Shown piece after piece: positions 33,506 through 41,713 of a DNA stretch of 64,000 nt. The position numbers and the translations under genes are program-made. Below the pieces are notes generated by a model that was not told the DNA's origin, did not search any database, and saw only the letters and a list, made by a program, of their open reading frames with translations. The stretch comes from Dactylosporangium sp. AC04546. GTDB taxonomy: Bacteria; Actinomycetota; Actinomycetes; Mycobacteriales; Micromonosporaceae. The DNA is taken from the NCBI RefSeq assembly GCF_022095675.1, contig NZ_JAHYSG010000039.1:30038-94037 (forward strand). The letters run 5' to 3'. Position 1 is the stretch's first letter, and every line of letters starts with the position of its first letter.

Positions 33506-35398
33506 ATGTCCCACGCCACGCGCGCGGCCGAGACGGGTCAGCGCCGGGCGGGACGTCCTTCGACGTTCGGAGCCTTCATGGCGGCACGCCGCCCTCGTCA
33601 GACCACCTCAGCCAGCTTGCCCTCGTCCAACCAATCCAACCCGTCCAGCGCCTCCAGTGCCTCCAGCTCGCCCAGTTCGTCGGCGTCGGCCGGCCCGCTC
33701 ACCTTCGCCGGTCTCGGCGTGCCGGCCGCCCTTGTCCGCGTGCTGGCCGCGGCCGGGGTGGACCGGCCGTTCCCGATCCAGGCCGCGACCCTGCCCGACG
33801 CCCTCGCCGGGCGCGACGTGCTCGGGCGGGGCCGCACCGGGTCGGGCAAGACCTACGCGTTCGTCCTGGCGGTGCTCACCCGCCTCGCCGCCGCGCCCCG
33901 CAAGCCCGGGCGCCCCCGGGCGCTGATCCTCGCACCCACCCGCGAGCTGGCCGCCCAGATCGAGGCCGTGATGGCACCGCTGGCCAAGGCCCTGTCGCTG
34001 CGGACCATGACCGTGTTCGGCGGTGTCGGCGCGGGCCCCCAGGTCGCGGGGCTGCGCGCCGGGGTCGATGTCGTCGTGGCCTGCCCGGGCCGGCTCGCCG
34101 ATCTCGTCGAGGCCGGTCAGGCGCGGCTGGACGCCGTCGAGATCACCGTGCTCGACGAGGCCGACCACATGGCCGACCTCGGCTTCCTGCCGACCGTGCG
34201 GTGGCTGCTGGAGCAGACGCCCGGCGACGGCCAGCGCCTGCTGTTCTCGGCCACGCTGGACGCCGGCGTCGACGTGCTGGTGCGGAAGTTCCTCACCGAC
34301 CCGGCCGAGCACAGCGTCGACTCGACCCTCTCGCCGGTCGCCGCGATGACCCACCACGTCCTGCACGTCAGCGCCGAGGACCGGTTCCCCGTGCTGGTGG
34401 AGCTGACCGCGGCGCCGGGCCGGACGATCGTGTTCACGCGCACCAAGCGGGGCGCGAAGACGCTCACCCGCCGCCTGGTCGCGGCCGGCGTCGCGGCCGT
34501 GGAACTGCACGGCAACCTGGCCCAGGCCGCGCGGGCCAAGAGCCTGCGGGCGTTCACCGACGGGGACGTGCGCACGCTGGTCGCCACCGATATCGCCGCC
34601 CGGGGCATCGACGTCGAGGACGTCGCCCTCGTCGTGCACGCCGACCCGCCGGCGGAGCACAAGGTGTACCTGCACCGCTCCGGCCGCACGGCCCGGGCCG
34701 GCGCGACGGGAACGGTCGTCACGCTGATGACCGACGGCCAGGCACCCGAGGTCCGCGAACTGACGCGCAAGGCGGGCATCGCGGCGACCACCACCCGCCT
34801 GCGCCCCGGCGACGCGCTGCTGCGCACGCTCGCCCCTGGCGAGCGGACGCTGGCCCTCCACCCCGTGACGCCGCCCGCCGCCCCCAGTCGCGGGGAGCAG
34901 CCCGCGCAGAACGGCGGCCGGCGCGCACTGAAGGCGTCAGCACAGTCCGCGCCCGCCGGCGGTCCGCGCCGCCGCGGGGCACAGTCCGGGCAGAACGCCG
35001 GCGAGCCGTCGCTGGCCGCCCCGTCGCAGTCCGCGTCGGCCGGTCGCCGGCGCGGGGCGCAGAGCGGCGGCGAGCCTTCACAGTCCGCGTCAGCTGGTCG
35101 CCGGCGTGGGGTGCAGTCCGGGCAGGGCGGCGGCGAGCCGTCGCAGTCCGCATCCGCCGGTCGTCGGCGTGGGGTGCAGAGCGGCGGCGAGCCGTCGCAG
35201 TCCGCGTCCGCTGGTCGCCGGCGCGGGGCGCAGTCCGGGCAGGGCGGCGGCCGTCCGTCGCGGAACGCCTCGGCACAGTCCGCACCGCAGGGCGGCGGCG
35301 AACCGGCGATGACCGGCTCGGCGCACGCCGCACCGGTGCGATCCGGTGCGGCCGCCTTCTCTTCGCGGGCCCGGCCGGGCCGCCGCGGCGGGCGCTGA
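33506..35398 (+). CDS. DEAD-box RNA helicase with repetitive C-terminal tail
   Basis: 630 residues. Helicase core in order: Q-motif FPIQAATLPDAL (about 89-100), Walker A GRGRTGSGKT (107-116), PTRELAAQIE, VACPGRLADL, VLDEADHMADL near 215, FSATLD, TDIAARGIDVEDV, HRSGRTARAG. The N-terminal 65 residues are Ser-rich and disordered. The last 150 residues are a low-complexity tail of tandem GGEPSQSASAGRRRG(A/V)QS units, basic and suited to RNA binding. Such helicases act in cold-shock RNA remodelling and ribosome assembly; a cold shock gene lies just downstream on the other strand. ATG 33578 (GGAG six bases upstream) is an alternative start. Confidence 0.92.
   Translation: MSHATRAAETGQRRAGRPSTFGAFMAARRPRQTTSASLPSSNQSNPSSASSASSSPSSSASAGPLTFAGLGVPAALVRVLAAAGVDRPFPIQAATLPDALAGRDVLGRGRTGSGKTYAFVLAVLTRLAAAPRKPGRPRALILAPTRELAAQIEAVMAPLAKALSLRTMTVFGGVGAGPQVAGLRAGVDVVVACPGRLADLVEAGQARLDAVEITVLDEADHMADLGFLPTVRWLLEQTPGDGQRLLFSATLDAGVDVLVRKFLTDPAEHSVDSTLSPVAAMTHHVLHVSAEDRFPVLVELTAAPGRTIVFTRTKRGAKTLTRRLVAAGVAAVELHGNLAQAARAKSLRAFTDGDVRTLVATDIAARGIDVEDVALVVHADPPAEHKVYLHRSGRTARAGATGTVVTLMTDGQAPEVRELTRKAGIAATTTRLRPGDALLRTLAPGERTLALHPVTPPAAPSRGEQPAQNGGRRALKASAQSAPAGGPRRRGAQSGQNAGEPSLAAPSQSASAGRRRGAQSGGEPSQSASAGRRRGVQSGQGGGEPSQSASAGRRRGVQSGGEPSQSASAGRRRGAQSGQGGGRPSRNASAQSAPQGGGEPAMTGSAHAAPVRSGAAAFSSRARPGRRGGR
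35020..35250 (+). repeat. In-frame tandem repeat in the helicase tail
   Basis: About four copies of a 54-63 base unit encoding GGEPSQSASAGRRRG(A/V)QS, alternating between 18 and 21 residues by presence of GQG. Arms differ by a few bases, so the array is young and probably variable. Confidence 0.8.
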
Positions 35399-35406
35399 GC
35401 GCGCTA

Positions 35407-35483
35407 AGGCCGTGCCCAGGCCGTGCCCAGGCCGTGCCCAGGCCGTGCCCAGGCCGTGCCCAGGCCGTGCCCAGGCCGTGCGC
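35407..35483. repeat. 11-bp minisatellite, about seven copies
   Basis: Six exact copies of AGGCCGTGCCC and a seventh partial copy start nine bases after the helicase stop. Confidence 0.9.
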
Positions 35484-35790
35484 GGCCGGGCCGTGCCGGG
35501 CCGTGCCGGGCCATGTTGCGCCGCACCCGGGCCGGGCCGCACCCGGGCCTGGGGCCTGCCCGCGCCGTGCTGGGGCCGTGCCGGGCCCGGGGCGGTGCCG
35601 GGTCGTGCTGAGCCGCACCGGGGCCCGAGCCGTGCCGGGCGGTGCCGTGCCCGGGCTGTGCCGTGCCGCGTCCGTGCCGTGCCGGACCGGGGCGTGGGCC
35701 CTGCCCGCACCGTGCTGGGCCGTGCCGCGCCCGGGGTCGATGCCGGGCCGGGTGCTTGCGGCGCCGGGTGTTTGTCGTCGCGCCGGCGTC
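35484..35790. other. Degenerate GCCGTGCC-rich non-coding tract
   Basis: About 300 bases following the minisatellite, made of G, C and T with very few A on the plus strand and built from variants of GCCGTGCC and GCCGGGCC. It looks like an old, decayed expansion of the same repeat. No credible gene; open frames here reflect the absence of A-containing stops on one strand. Confidence 0.7.
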
Positions 35791-35798
35791 GACGGAAA

Positions 35799-35824
35799 GC
35801 GCCCCCGCAGGTCTGCGGGGGCGC
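35799..35824 (-). terminator. Intrinsic terminator of the cold shock gene
   Basis: Stem GCGCCCCCGC with its exact complement GCGGGGGCGC around loop AGGTCT, 79 bases downstream of the cold shock stop on the minus strand, followed on that strand by TTTCC. Confidence 0.75.
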
Positions 35825-35902
35825 GGGTGGTTCAGCCGCCGGCGACTGTGCGCCTGGCCGATCGGTCGCCGACCGGCCAGGCGTCGCCCAGTGGCGGGAC
35901 GC

Positions 35903-36106
35903 TCAGACGGCGCGGATGTTGGAGGCCTGCGGCCCCTTCTGACCCTGGGTGATCTCGAACTCGACCCGCTGGTTCTCCTCGAGGCTGCGGAAACCGCTCG
36001 CCGAGATCGCCGAGTAGTGGGCGAACACGTCGGCGCCACCGTCGTCAGGGGTGATGAAGCCGAAGCCCTTCTCCGCGTTGAACCACTTCACAGTACCGAT
36101 GGTCAT
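35903..36106 (-). CDS. cspA: Cold shock protein
   Basis: A 67-residue single cold-shock domain with both RNA-binding motifs: RNP1 KGFGFITP and RNP2 VFAHYSAI. The start [14 protein letters not shown] and end [10 protein letters not shown] are the standard family ends. An AAGGAG box precedes the ATG by six bases. It binds single-stranded RNA/DNA and melts secondary structure; a long untranslated leader lies upstream. Confidence 0.97.
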   Translation of the reverse strand: MTIGTVKWFNAEKGFGFITPDDGGADVFAHYSAISASGFRSLEENQRVEFEITQGQKGPQASNIRAV

Positions 36107-36388
36107 GTCCTGCTCCTTCGCAAGGCAGATGGAGGCCACACGGTGTGGACTCCCGCGTCGCCGCTTTGATGACCCTGCTCCGGAAACCCGGCAATACTGA
36201 CCACGCCCGCAGGTGCGAGACCCACGGGCGCGGCAACATATGTGGAAATCAAGCTTGCAACGCCTCCACCCTAGCACGACGATGTTCCGCCAGATTCGCC
36301 GGCGCCGTGACACCGGCCGGTGGAGCCGCGCGCGCCGCACCGCTGGTCGAGGAGCTGGCCGGAACGGAACGCGAGCGGGCGTGCGGGA
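36107..36388 (-). promoter_or_regulatory. Likely long 5' leader and promoter of the cold shock gene
   Basis: No gene is seen here. Upstream of cspA on the minus strand are about 130 bases of leader, then a lower-GC segment (36236-36266) containing TATGTT and TTGCAA-like hexamers that may be the promoter. Long leaders are usual for cspA and fold to control translation in the cold. From 36290 to 36388 I see nothing assignable. Confidence 0.45.
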
Positions 36389-36532
36389 TCAGCGGCGGAG
36401 GCGTTCGCGGGCCAGGAGCGCCTGGGGCGGCAGACGGTGGACCGTGGCCAGGTCGCCGCTGTCCAGGGCGTGCGGCAGGCGGGTCAGGCGGGTGCGCAGG
36501 GCCGCGACCTCGGCCGACGGGTCGGGGGGCCC
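36389..36532 (-). pseudogene. C-terminal remnant of an unidentified gene
   Basis: On the minus strand a frame with normal codon bias ends DPSAEVAALRTRLTRLPHALDSGDLATVHRLPPQALLARERLRR and a TGA at 36391. It looks like the tail of a real protein, but the frame runs upstream into the terminator of the sugar-binding gene, with no start or ribosome binding site. Likely a leftover of a deleted gene; product unknown. Confidence 0.35.
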
Positions 36533-36570
36533 GTGCCGCGCCGCCGCGGATGCGTTGCAGCGTGCGTGAC

Positions 36571-36601
36571 GCCGCCGGCCGGGTGCGCCCCGGCCGGCGG
36601 C
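36571..36601 (-). terminator. Intrinsic terminator of the ribose-type ABC operon
   Basis: Perfect 13-base stem GCCGCCGGCCGGG with its complement and a five-base loop, seven bases downstream of the substrate-binding protein stop on the minus strand. Confidence 0.8.
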
Positions 36602-36608
36602 GCGCCGG

Positions 36609-37580
36609 TCACTGGTACAGGACCGCGGAGATCTTCGGGTCGTCGATGTTCGTCTTGTCGTACCAGTAGAAGCCGGTGTCGACCGACTTCGGCAGCGACT
36701 GGCCCTTGATCGCGGCCACCGCCGCCTTCACGGTCTCGTAGCCGATGCCGACCGGGTTCTGGGTGATCGCGCCGGCCATCGTGCCGGCCTTGATCGCGTC
36801 GATCTGGTCCTTGCCCGAGTCGAAGCCGACGACCGTCATCTTGCCGGTGAGGCCGCGCTCCTGGACCGCGTGCAGAACGCCGATCGCCGCGCCCTCGTTC
36901 GAGCCGTAGATGCCCTTGAGGTCCGGGTTGGCGGTGATGATCGCCTTGGCCAGGTCGGTCGCCTTGAGCGGGTCGCCGCTGTACTGGATGTCGACGATCT
37001 GGATCTTCGGCTCGTTCTTCTTCATGTAGTCCACGAAGCCGTCGCGGCGCTGGACGCCGGTGACGCTCGTCTGGTCGTGCACGACCATGGCGATCTTGCC
37101 CTCGTGGCCGATCTTCTCGGCCATGTGCTTGGCGGCCTCGGCCGCGGCGGCGAGGTTGTCGGTCGAGGCCGTGGTGATCGGCACGTCGCTGTCCACGCCC
37201 GAGTCGAACGCGATCACCGGGATCTTGTCGTTCTTCGCCTGCTGCATGAGCGGGCCGGCGGCCTGGCTGTCGATGGCCGCGAAGCCGATCGCGTCCGGGT
37301 GCTTGTCGATGACCGTCTGCAGCAGCTGGATCTGCTGCTCGACGTTGCCCTCCTCCTGCGCGCCCTCGAACGTGACGGTGACGTTGAACTCCTTGCCGGC
37401 CTGCTCGGCGCCGGCCTTCACGGCCTGCCAGAACTGGTGGCGGAAGCCCTTCGAGATGAGCGCGACGTACGGCTTCTCGTCACCGCCGCCGCCGGGCTTG
37501 TCGGCGGCCTCCGAGCAGGCGCCCAGCGCCACCGTGATCGCGGTCGCGCCGAGCAGCGCGACGAATGCCTTCCTGTGCAT
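36609..37580 (-). CDS. Sugar ABC transporter substrate-binding lipoprotein (RbsB-like)
   Basis: A 323-residue periplasmic-binding-protein family 1 type. Signal peptide and lipobox VALGAC put the lipidated Cys at residue 22. The mature domain starts KPYVALISKGFRHQFWQAVKAGAEQAGKEF and has PVIAFDSGVDS and GIYGSNEGAAIGVLHAV, as in ribose/xylose/galactose-binding proteins. AAGGAG precedes the ATG at 37580. It is the last gene of a minus-strand operon of fuconate dehydratase, ATPase and permease. The ligand is probably a sugar or sugar acid related to L-fuconate, inferred from the operon. Confidence 0.92.
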   Translation of the reverse strand: MHRKAFVALLGATAITVALGACSEAADKPGGGGDEKPYVALISKGFRHQFWQAVKAGAEQAGKEFNVTVTFEGAQEEGNVEQQIQLLQTVIDKHPDAIGFAAIDSQAAGPLMQQAKNDKIPVIAFDSGVDSDVPITTASTDNLAAAAEAAKHMAEKIGHEGKIAMVVHDQTSVTGVQRRDGFVDYMKKNEPKIQIVDIQYSGDPLKATDLAKAIITANPDLKGIYGSNEGAAIGVLHAVQERGLTGKMTVVGFDSGKDQIDAIKAGTMAGAITQNPVGIGYETVKAAVAAIKGQSLPKSVDTGFYWYDKTNIDDPKISAVLYQ

Positions 37581-37615
37581 CGATCGGACTCCTTCAAATG
37601 GGGGTGTGGGAGGGA

Positions 37616-38596
37616 TCAGGCCCGTTTTCTGCGCAGCATGTCGACGTAGACGGCGACGAGGATCACGCAGCCGACGACGACCGACTGCCATTCCTGCGGT
37701 ACAGCGGTGACGCGGAGGCCGTTGGTGAGCACGGCGACGATGAGGGCGCCGACGACCGTGCCGGCGATCGAGCCGCGACCGCCCTGCAGCGACGTGCCGC
37801 CGATGACGACCGCGGCGATGGCCTCCAGCTCCAGGCCCATCCCGCCGACCGGCTGGGCGGAGCTGAGCCGGCTCGCGGCGAGGACGCCCGCGATGCCGAC
37901 GAACAGCCCGGCGATCGTGTAGATGGTGAGCTTCCAGCGCACCACGTTGACGCCGGACAGGGCGGTGGCGGCCTCGTTGCTGCCGATCGAGAACGCGTAG
38001 CGCCCCACGATCGTCTTGCCGAGCACGACCGCCGCCACGACGGTGAGGGTCAGGAAGATGAGCACGCCGAGCGGGAACCGGGCCCCGGGGATGACCGAGA
38101 AGTTCATCAGGAGCTGGAAGTTGGGGTGCTCCTTGAAGTAGATCGGCTTCGTGCCCGAGATGACCAGCGACAGGCCGGACGCGACGAGCATCATGCCGAG
38201 CGTCGCGATGAACGGCGGCAGGCCGAGCACGGACACGTTGAACCCGTTGACGAAGCCGATCAAGCCGCCGAACAGGATCGCGCCGGTGACCCCGGCCCAG
38301 ACCGGCCAGCCCCAGTACGTCAGGAACACGCCGGTCATGACGCCGCACAGGATCATGCCGGTGCCGATCGACAGGTCGATGCCGCCGGCCACGATGACGA
38401 ACGTCGTGCCGAGCGCCAGGATCCCGGTGACGGTCGCCGCCATGAGGATGCCGACCAGGTTGCTCGGGGTGAAGAAGTACGGGCTGGCGAAGGAGAAGAA
38501 CACCAGGATCGCGATCAGGCTGGCGAGCGCGAGCACCTGCTGCACCGAGCCGCGCATCCGGGCGACGATCGGGCGCTTTACCGGGATCGAGGTCAC
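37616..38596 (-). CDS. Sugar ABC transporter permease (RbsC-like)
   Basis: 326 residues with about 8-10 spans and the BPD_transp_2 signatures GGIDLSIGTGMILCGVMTG, LGLPPFIATLGMM and AIAAVVIGGTSLQGGRGSIAGT. The GTG start overlaps the ATPase stop (GTGA). Forms the membrane channel with the ATPase at 38593. Confidence 0.94.
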   Translation of the reverse strand: MTSIPVKRPIVARMRGSVQQVLALASLIAILVFFSFASPYFFTPSNLVGILMAATVTGILALGTTFVIVAGGIDLSIGTGMILCGVMTGVFLTYWGWPVWAGVTGAILFGGLIGFVNGFNVSVLGLPPFIATLGMMLVASGLSLVISGTKPIYFKEHPNFQLLMNFSVIPGARFPLGVLIFLTLTVVAAVVLGKTIVGRYAFSIGSNEAATALSGVNVVRWKLTIYTIAGLFVGIAGVLAASRLSSAQPVGGMGLELEAIAAVVIGGTSLQGGRGSIAGTVVGALIVAVLTNGLRVTAVPQEWQSVVVGCVILVAVYVDMLRRKRA

Positions 38597-40116
38597 CTGG
38601 TCACCGTTCCTTCGGCTCCTTCAGTGTTGAAGCGGGTGGCGTAGTCCATGATGTTTTCCTGGGTTGCGTCGGTGTTGTCGAGGATTGCGGTGATCCGTCC
38701 CTGGCACATGACGGCGATGCGGTGCGACATGCGCAGCACCTCGGGCAGCTCGGACGAGATCATCACGATCGCCTTGCCGGCCGCGGCGAGCTCGTCGAGC
38801 AGTGCGTAGATCTCGTCCTTCGCGCCGACGTCGATGCCCCGCGTCGGCTCGTCGAAGATGAGCACGTCGCAGTCGCGGACGAGCCACTTCGCGACGACGG
38901 TCTTCTGCTGGTTGCCGCCCGACAGGTGCTGTACCAGCTGGCCGGTCGACGGCGTGCGGATGCGCAGCCGGGCGACGTAGTCGGTCGCGGTCCGGCCGAT
39001 CAGCCGGTCGGCGACGAACCCGAGCGGCGAGGTGAACCGCGGCATCGAGGCGAGCACCACGTTGTCGCGCACGCTGCGGCCGAGCAGCACGCCGAAGTGC
39101 TTGCGGTCCTCGGACAGGTAGCCGATCCCGGCCCGGGCGGCGTCCGCCGGGCTGGCGATCGCGACCTCACGGCCGTGGACCGCGACCGTGCCGCCGTCGC
39201 GGCGGTCGGCGCCGACGATCGCGCGGGCCACCTCGGTACGGCCCGCGCCCATGAGGCCGGCGAAGCCGAGGATCTCCCCGCGGCGCACCTCGAAGCTGAC
39301 GTCGCGCAGCAGCGCCCGGGTGCGCAGCCCCCGCACGGACAGCACCGGCTCGCCGGTCGTCACCGCGCCGCGCGGCCGCTGCTCGCCCGTGATCTCCCGG
39401 CCGACCATCAGCGAGATGACCTCCGGCACCGAGCTCGTCGCCGTGTCGAGCGTGCCGACGTGCCGCCCGTCCCGCAGTACCGTGATCCGGTCGGTGATCT
39501 GGGCCAGCTCGTGCATCCGGTGGGAGATGTAGATGACCCCGGTCGACGGCGTGACGAACCGCCGGATCAGGCCGAACAGCGTATCGACCTCGGTCTCGTT
39601 CAGCGCGGCGGTGGGCTCGTCCATGACCAGCACGCGGGCGTTGAAGCTCAGCGCCTTGGCGATCTCGACCATCTGCTGCCGGGCGACGGTCAGGTCCCCG
39701 ACCAGGTCGGTCGGCTCCAGCGGCAGCCCGAGCCGGGCGAGCAGCTCCCGAGTGCGCCGGTTGAGCGCCCGCTCCGACAGCACGAACCCGCCGACACGCG
39801 GCTCGCGGCCGATGAAGATGTTCTGCGCGACCGTGAGGTCCGCCATCAGGTTGAGCTCCTGATGGATGATCGAGATGCCGAGCTCCTGCGCGTGGCGTGG
39901 ACTTCCCGGGGTGTACTGCGAGCCGTCGAGGAAGAACTCGCCCTCGTCGGGCCGGTCGATGCCCGACAGCAGCTTCATCAGGGTCGACTTGCCGGCGCCG
40001 TTCTCGCCGACGAGCGCGAGCACCTCGCCGTGGCGCAGCTCGAGGTCGACGCCGTCGAGCGCCTGGACGCCGGGGAAGCGCTTGCTCGCGCCGCTGACCC
40101 GCAACAGGGCCGTCAT
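38593..40116 (-). CDS. Sugar ABC transporter ATP-binding protein (RbsA-like)
   Basis: A 507-residue double-ABC ATPase. The first half has Walker A GENGAGKSTLM, a signature DLTVARQQMVEIAKAL (degenerate, as usual in this half) and Walker B VLVMDEPTAAL. The second half has a degenerate Walker A GLMGAGRTEVARAI with LSGGNQQKTVVAKWL and VLIFDEPTRGIDVGAKDEIY. Both halves match the monosaccharide importer class. ATG 40116 has GGAGG eight bases upstream and lies one base past the fuconate dehydratase stop. Confidence 0.95.
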   Translation of the reverse strand: MTALLRVSGASKRFPGVQALDGVDLELRHGEVLALVGENGAGKSTLMKLLSGIDRPDEGEFFLDGSQYTPGSPRHAQELGISIIHQELNLMADLTVAQNIFIGREPRVGGFVLSERALNRRTRELLARLGLPLEPTDLVGDLTVARQQMVEIAKALSFNARVLVMDEPTAALNETEVDTLFGLIRRFVTPSTGVIYISHRMHELAQITDRITVLRDGRHVGTLDTATSSVPEVISLMVGREITGEQRPRGAVTTGEPVLSVRGLRTRALLRDVSFEVRRGEILGFAGLMGAGRTEVARAIVGADRRDGGTVAVHGREVAIASPADAARAGIGYLSEDRKHFGVLLGRSVRDNVVLASMPRFTSPLGFVADRLIGRTATDYVARLRIRTPSTGQLVQHLSGGNQQKTVVAKWLVRDCDVLIFDEPTRGIDVGAKDEIYALLDELAAAGKAIVMISSELPEVLRMSHRIAVMCQGRITAILDNTDATQENIMDYATRFNTEGAEGTVTR

Positions 40117-40117
40117 G

Positions 40118-41437
40118 TCAGGCACCTCCGCGCGGTGCGCGCGACTGCCAGTACCCGCCGCCGGGATAGCCGAACTCCAGCAGCGACCGCTCGTGCATCC
40201 GCGCGCTGTAGCCGGGCGCCTCGGGCAGCACGTAGTGGCCGTCGAGGACCAGGCACGGGTCGACGAAGTGCTCGTGCAGGTGGTCGACGTACTCGGTCAC
40301 CCGGCCCTCCAGGGACCCCGACACGGCGACGAAGTCGAAGATCGACAGGTGCTGGACGAGCTCGCACAGCCCGACGCCGCCGGCGTGCGGGCAGACCGGG
40401 ACGCCGAACTTGTGCGCCATCAGGTACACGGCGAGGATCTCGTTGACGCCCGCGAGCCGCGCCGAGTCGAGCTGGCAGTAGTCGATCGCGGACGCCTGGA
40501 ACAGCTGCTTGAACAGCACCCGGTTCATGCCGTGCTCGCCGGTCGCTACCCCGATCGGCGCCACCGCGCGGCGGATGGCCGCGTGGCCGAGGACGTCGTC
40601 GGGGCTGGTCGGCTCCTCGATCCACAGTGGACGGAACTCGGCCAGCCGGCCCATCCACTCGATCGCCTCTGGTACGTCCCAGACCTGGTTGGCGTCGATC
40701 ATCAGGTGGGCGTCCCAGCCGATGACCTCGCGGGCGATCCGCAGCCGCCGCACGTCGTCGGCGAGGTCCGCGCCGACCTTGAGCTTGACGTGCCGGTAGC
40801 CGGCGTCGACCGCCTCCTTGAGCAGCCGGCGCAGCTTGTCGTCGTCGTACCCGAGCCAGCCGGCGCTCGTCGTGTAGCACGGGTAGCCGCCGCGCTCGCG
40901 CAGCTGCGCGATGCGCGCCTCCCGGGTCGGCGCCATCTCCCGCAGCATCGCCAGGGCCTCGTCGGGCGTCAGCGCGTCCGAGACGTACCGGAAGTCGGTC
41001 GCGGCCACCAGTTCCTCGGGCGGCATCTCGGCGAGCAGCCGCCACAGCGGCTTGCCGGCCCGCCGCGCGGCGAGGTCCCACAGCGCGTTCATCACCGCCG
41101 CGAGGGCCAGGTGCACGACGCCCTTCTCCGGGCCGAGCCAGCGCAGCTGCGAGTCGGCGCCCAGCTCGCGGTACACCGCGCCGAGGTCTCCGCACAGCTC
41201 GGCGACGTCCCGCCCGACCAGCGGCTCGGCGCGCTGCCGGACCGCCTCGGTGACCAGGTCGTTGCCGCGGCCGATGGTGAAGGTGAAGCCGTGCCCGGCC
41301 AGCCGCGGGTCCTCGGTCTCCAGCACGACGTACGCCGCCGAGTAGTCGGCGTCGCGGTTCATCGCGTCCGAACCGTCGAGCCGCAGCGACGTCGGGAACC
41401 GCACGTCGTGGGTCCGGACTCCGGTGATCGTCGTCAT
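40118..41437 (-). CDS. L-fuconate dehydratase (enolase superfamily)
   Basis: A 439-residue mandelate racemase-like enolase. Motifs: HVKLKVG (KxK base), [10 protein letters not shown] and [10 protein letters not shown] (metal ligands), [13 protein letters not shown], and [26 protein letters not shown], which is characteristic of L-fuconate dehydratases. It should dehydrate L-fuconate to 2-keto-3-deoxy-L-fuconate in the oxidative (non-phosphorylated) fucose route. ATG 41437 follows GAGGAG. It is the first gene of the operon with the RbsABC-type importer, tying that importer to fucose or fuconate uptake. Confidence 0.92.
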   Translation of the reverse strand: MTTITGVRTHDVRFPTSLRLDGSDAMNRDADYSAAYVVLETEDPRLAGHGFTFTIGRGNDLVTEAVRQRAEPLVGRDVAELCGDLGAVYRELGADSQLRWLGPEKGVVHLALAAVMNALWDLAARRAGKPLWRLLAEMPPEELVAATDFRYVSDALTPDEALAMLREMAPTREARIAQLRERGGYPCYTTSAGWLGYDDDKLRRLLKEAVDAGYRHVKLKVGADLADDVRRLRIAREVIGWDAHLMIDANQVWDVPEAIEWMGRLAEFRPLWIEEPTSPDDVLGHAAIRRAVAPIGVATGEHGMNRVLFKQLFQASAIDYCQLDSARLAGVNEILAVYLMAHKFGVPVCPHAGGVGLCELVQHLSIFDFVAVSGSLEGRVTEYVDHLHEHFVDPCLVLDGHYVLPEAPGYSARMHERSLLEFGYPGGGYWQSRAPRGGA

Positions 41438-41713
41438 GCGCACACTCCTCGGCGACAGCCGATTGATCCGATCTATTGGCGCGGACACTAGCACCGGGGT
41501 TGGTCGGTCGTCTCCACCGAAACGGCAGATTCATAGGATGTATTTTGTCGAAGCGCATCGACTGTCACGCACCGTTCGGGCGGTTAAGTGCGATCTAGAG
41601 TGATTTACTCGCATACGCCACCTCCGGGAACCTGGAGTTGACGTTTCTAGACCTCCCATGTCTAATCCGACGTTGCGCAGCTAGACATCCGATGGTTCGG
41701 GCAGGGAGGCTCG
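41438..41713. promoter_or_regulatory. Divergent promoter region with TAGAC inverted repeats
   Basis: 276 non-coding bases, AT-richer than the flanks. TAGAC (41648-41652), seven bases, then GTCTA (41660-41664) is an inverted repeat, with a third TAGAC at 41682. On the fuconate dehydratase side, TGATCCGATCTATTGG (41464-41479) may be another operator. No regulator gene lies beside it. Confidence 0.45.

Noticed and set aside
35346..36039. Several overlapping open frames in the minisatellite region
   Set aside because: They are produced by the repeat (few A, hence few stops) and encode only RPGPG/GRAQAVP-like strings; no ribosome binding site or family.
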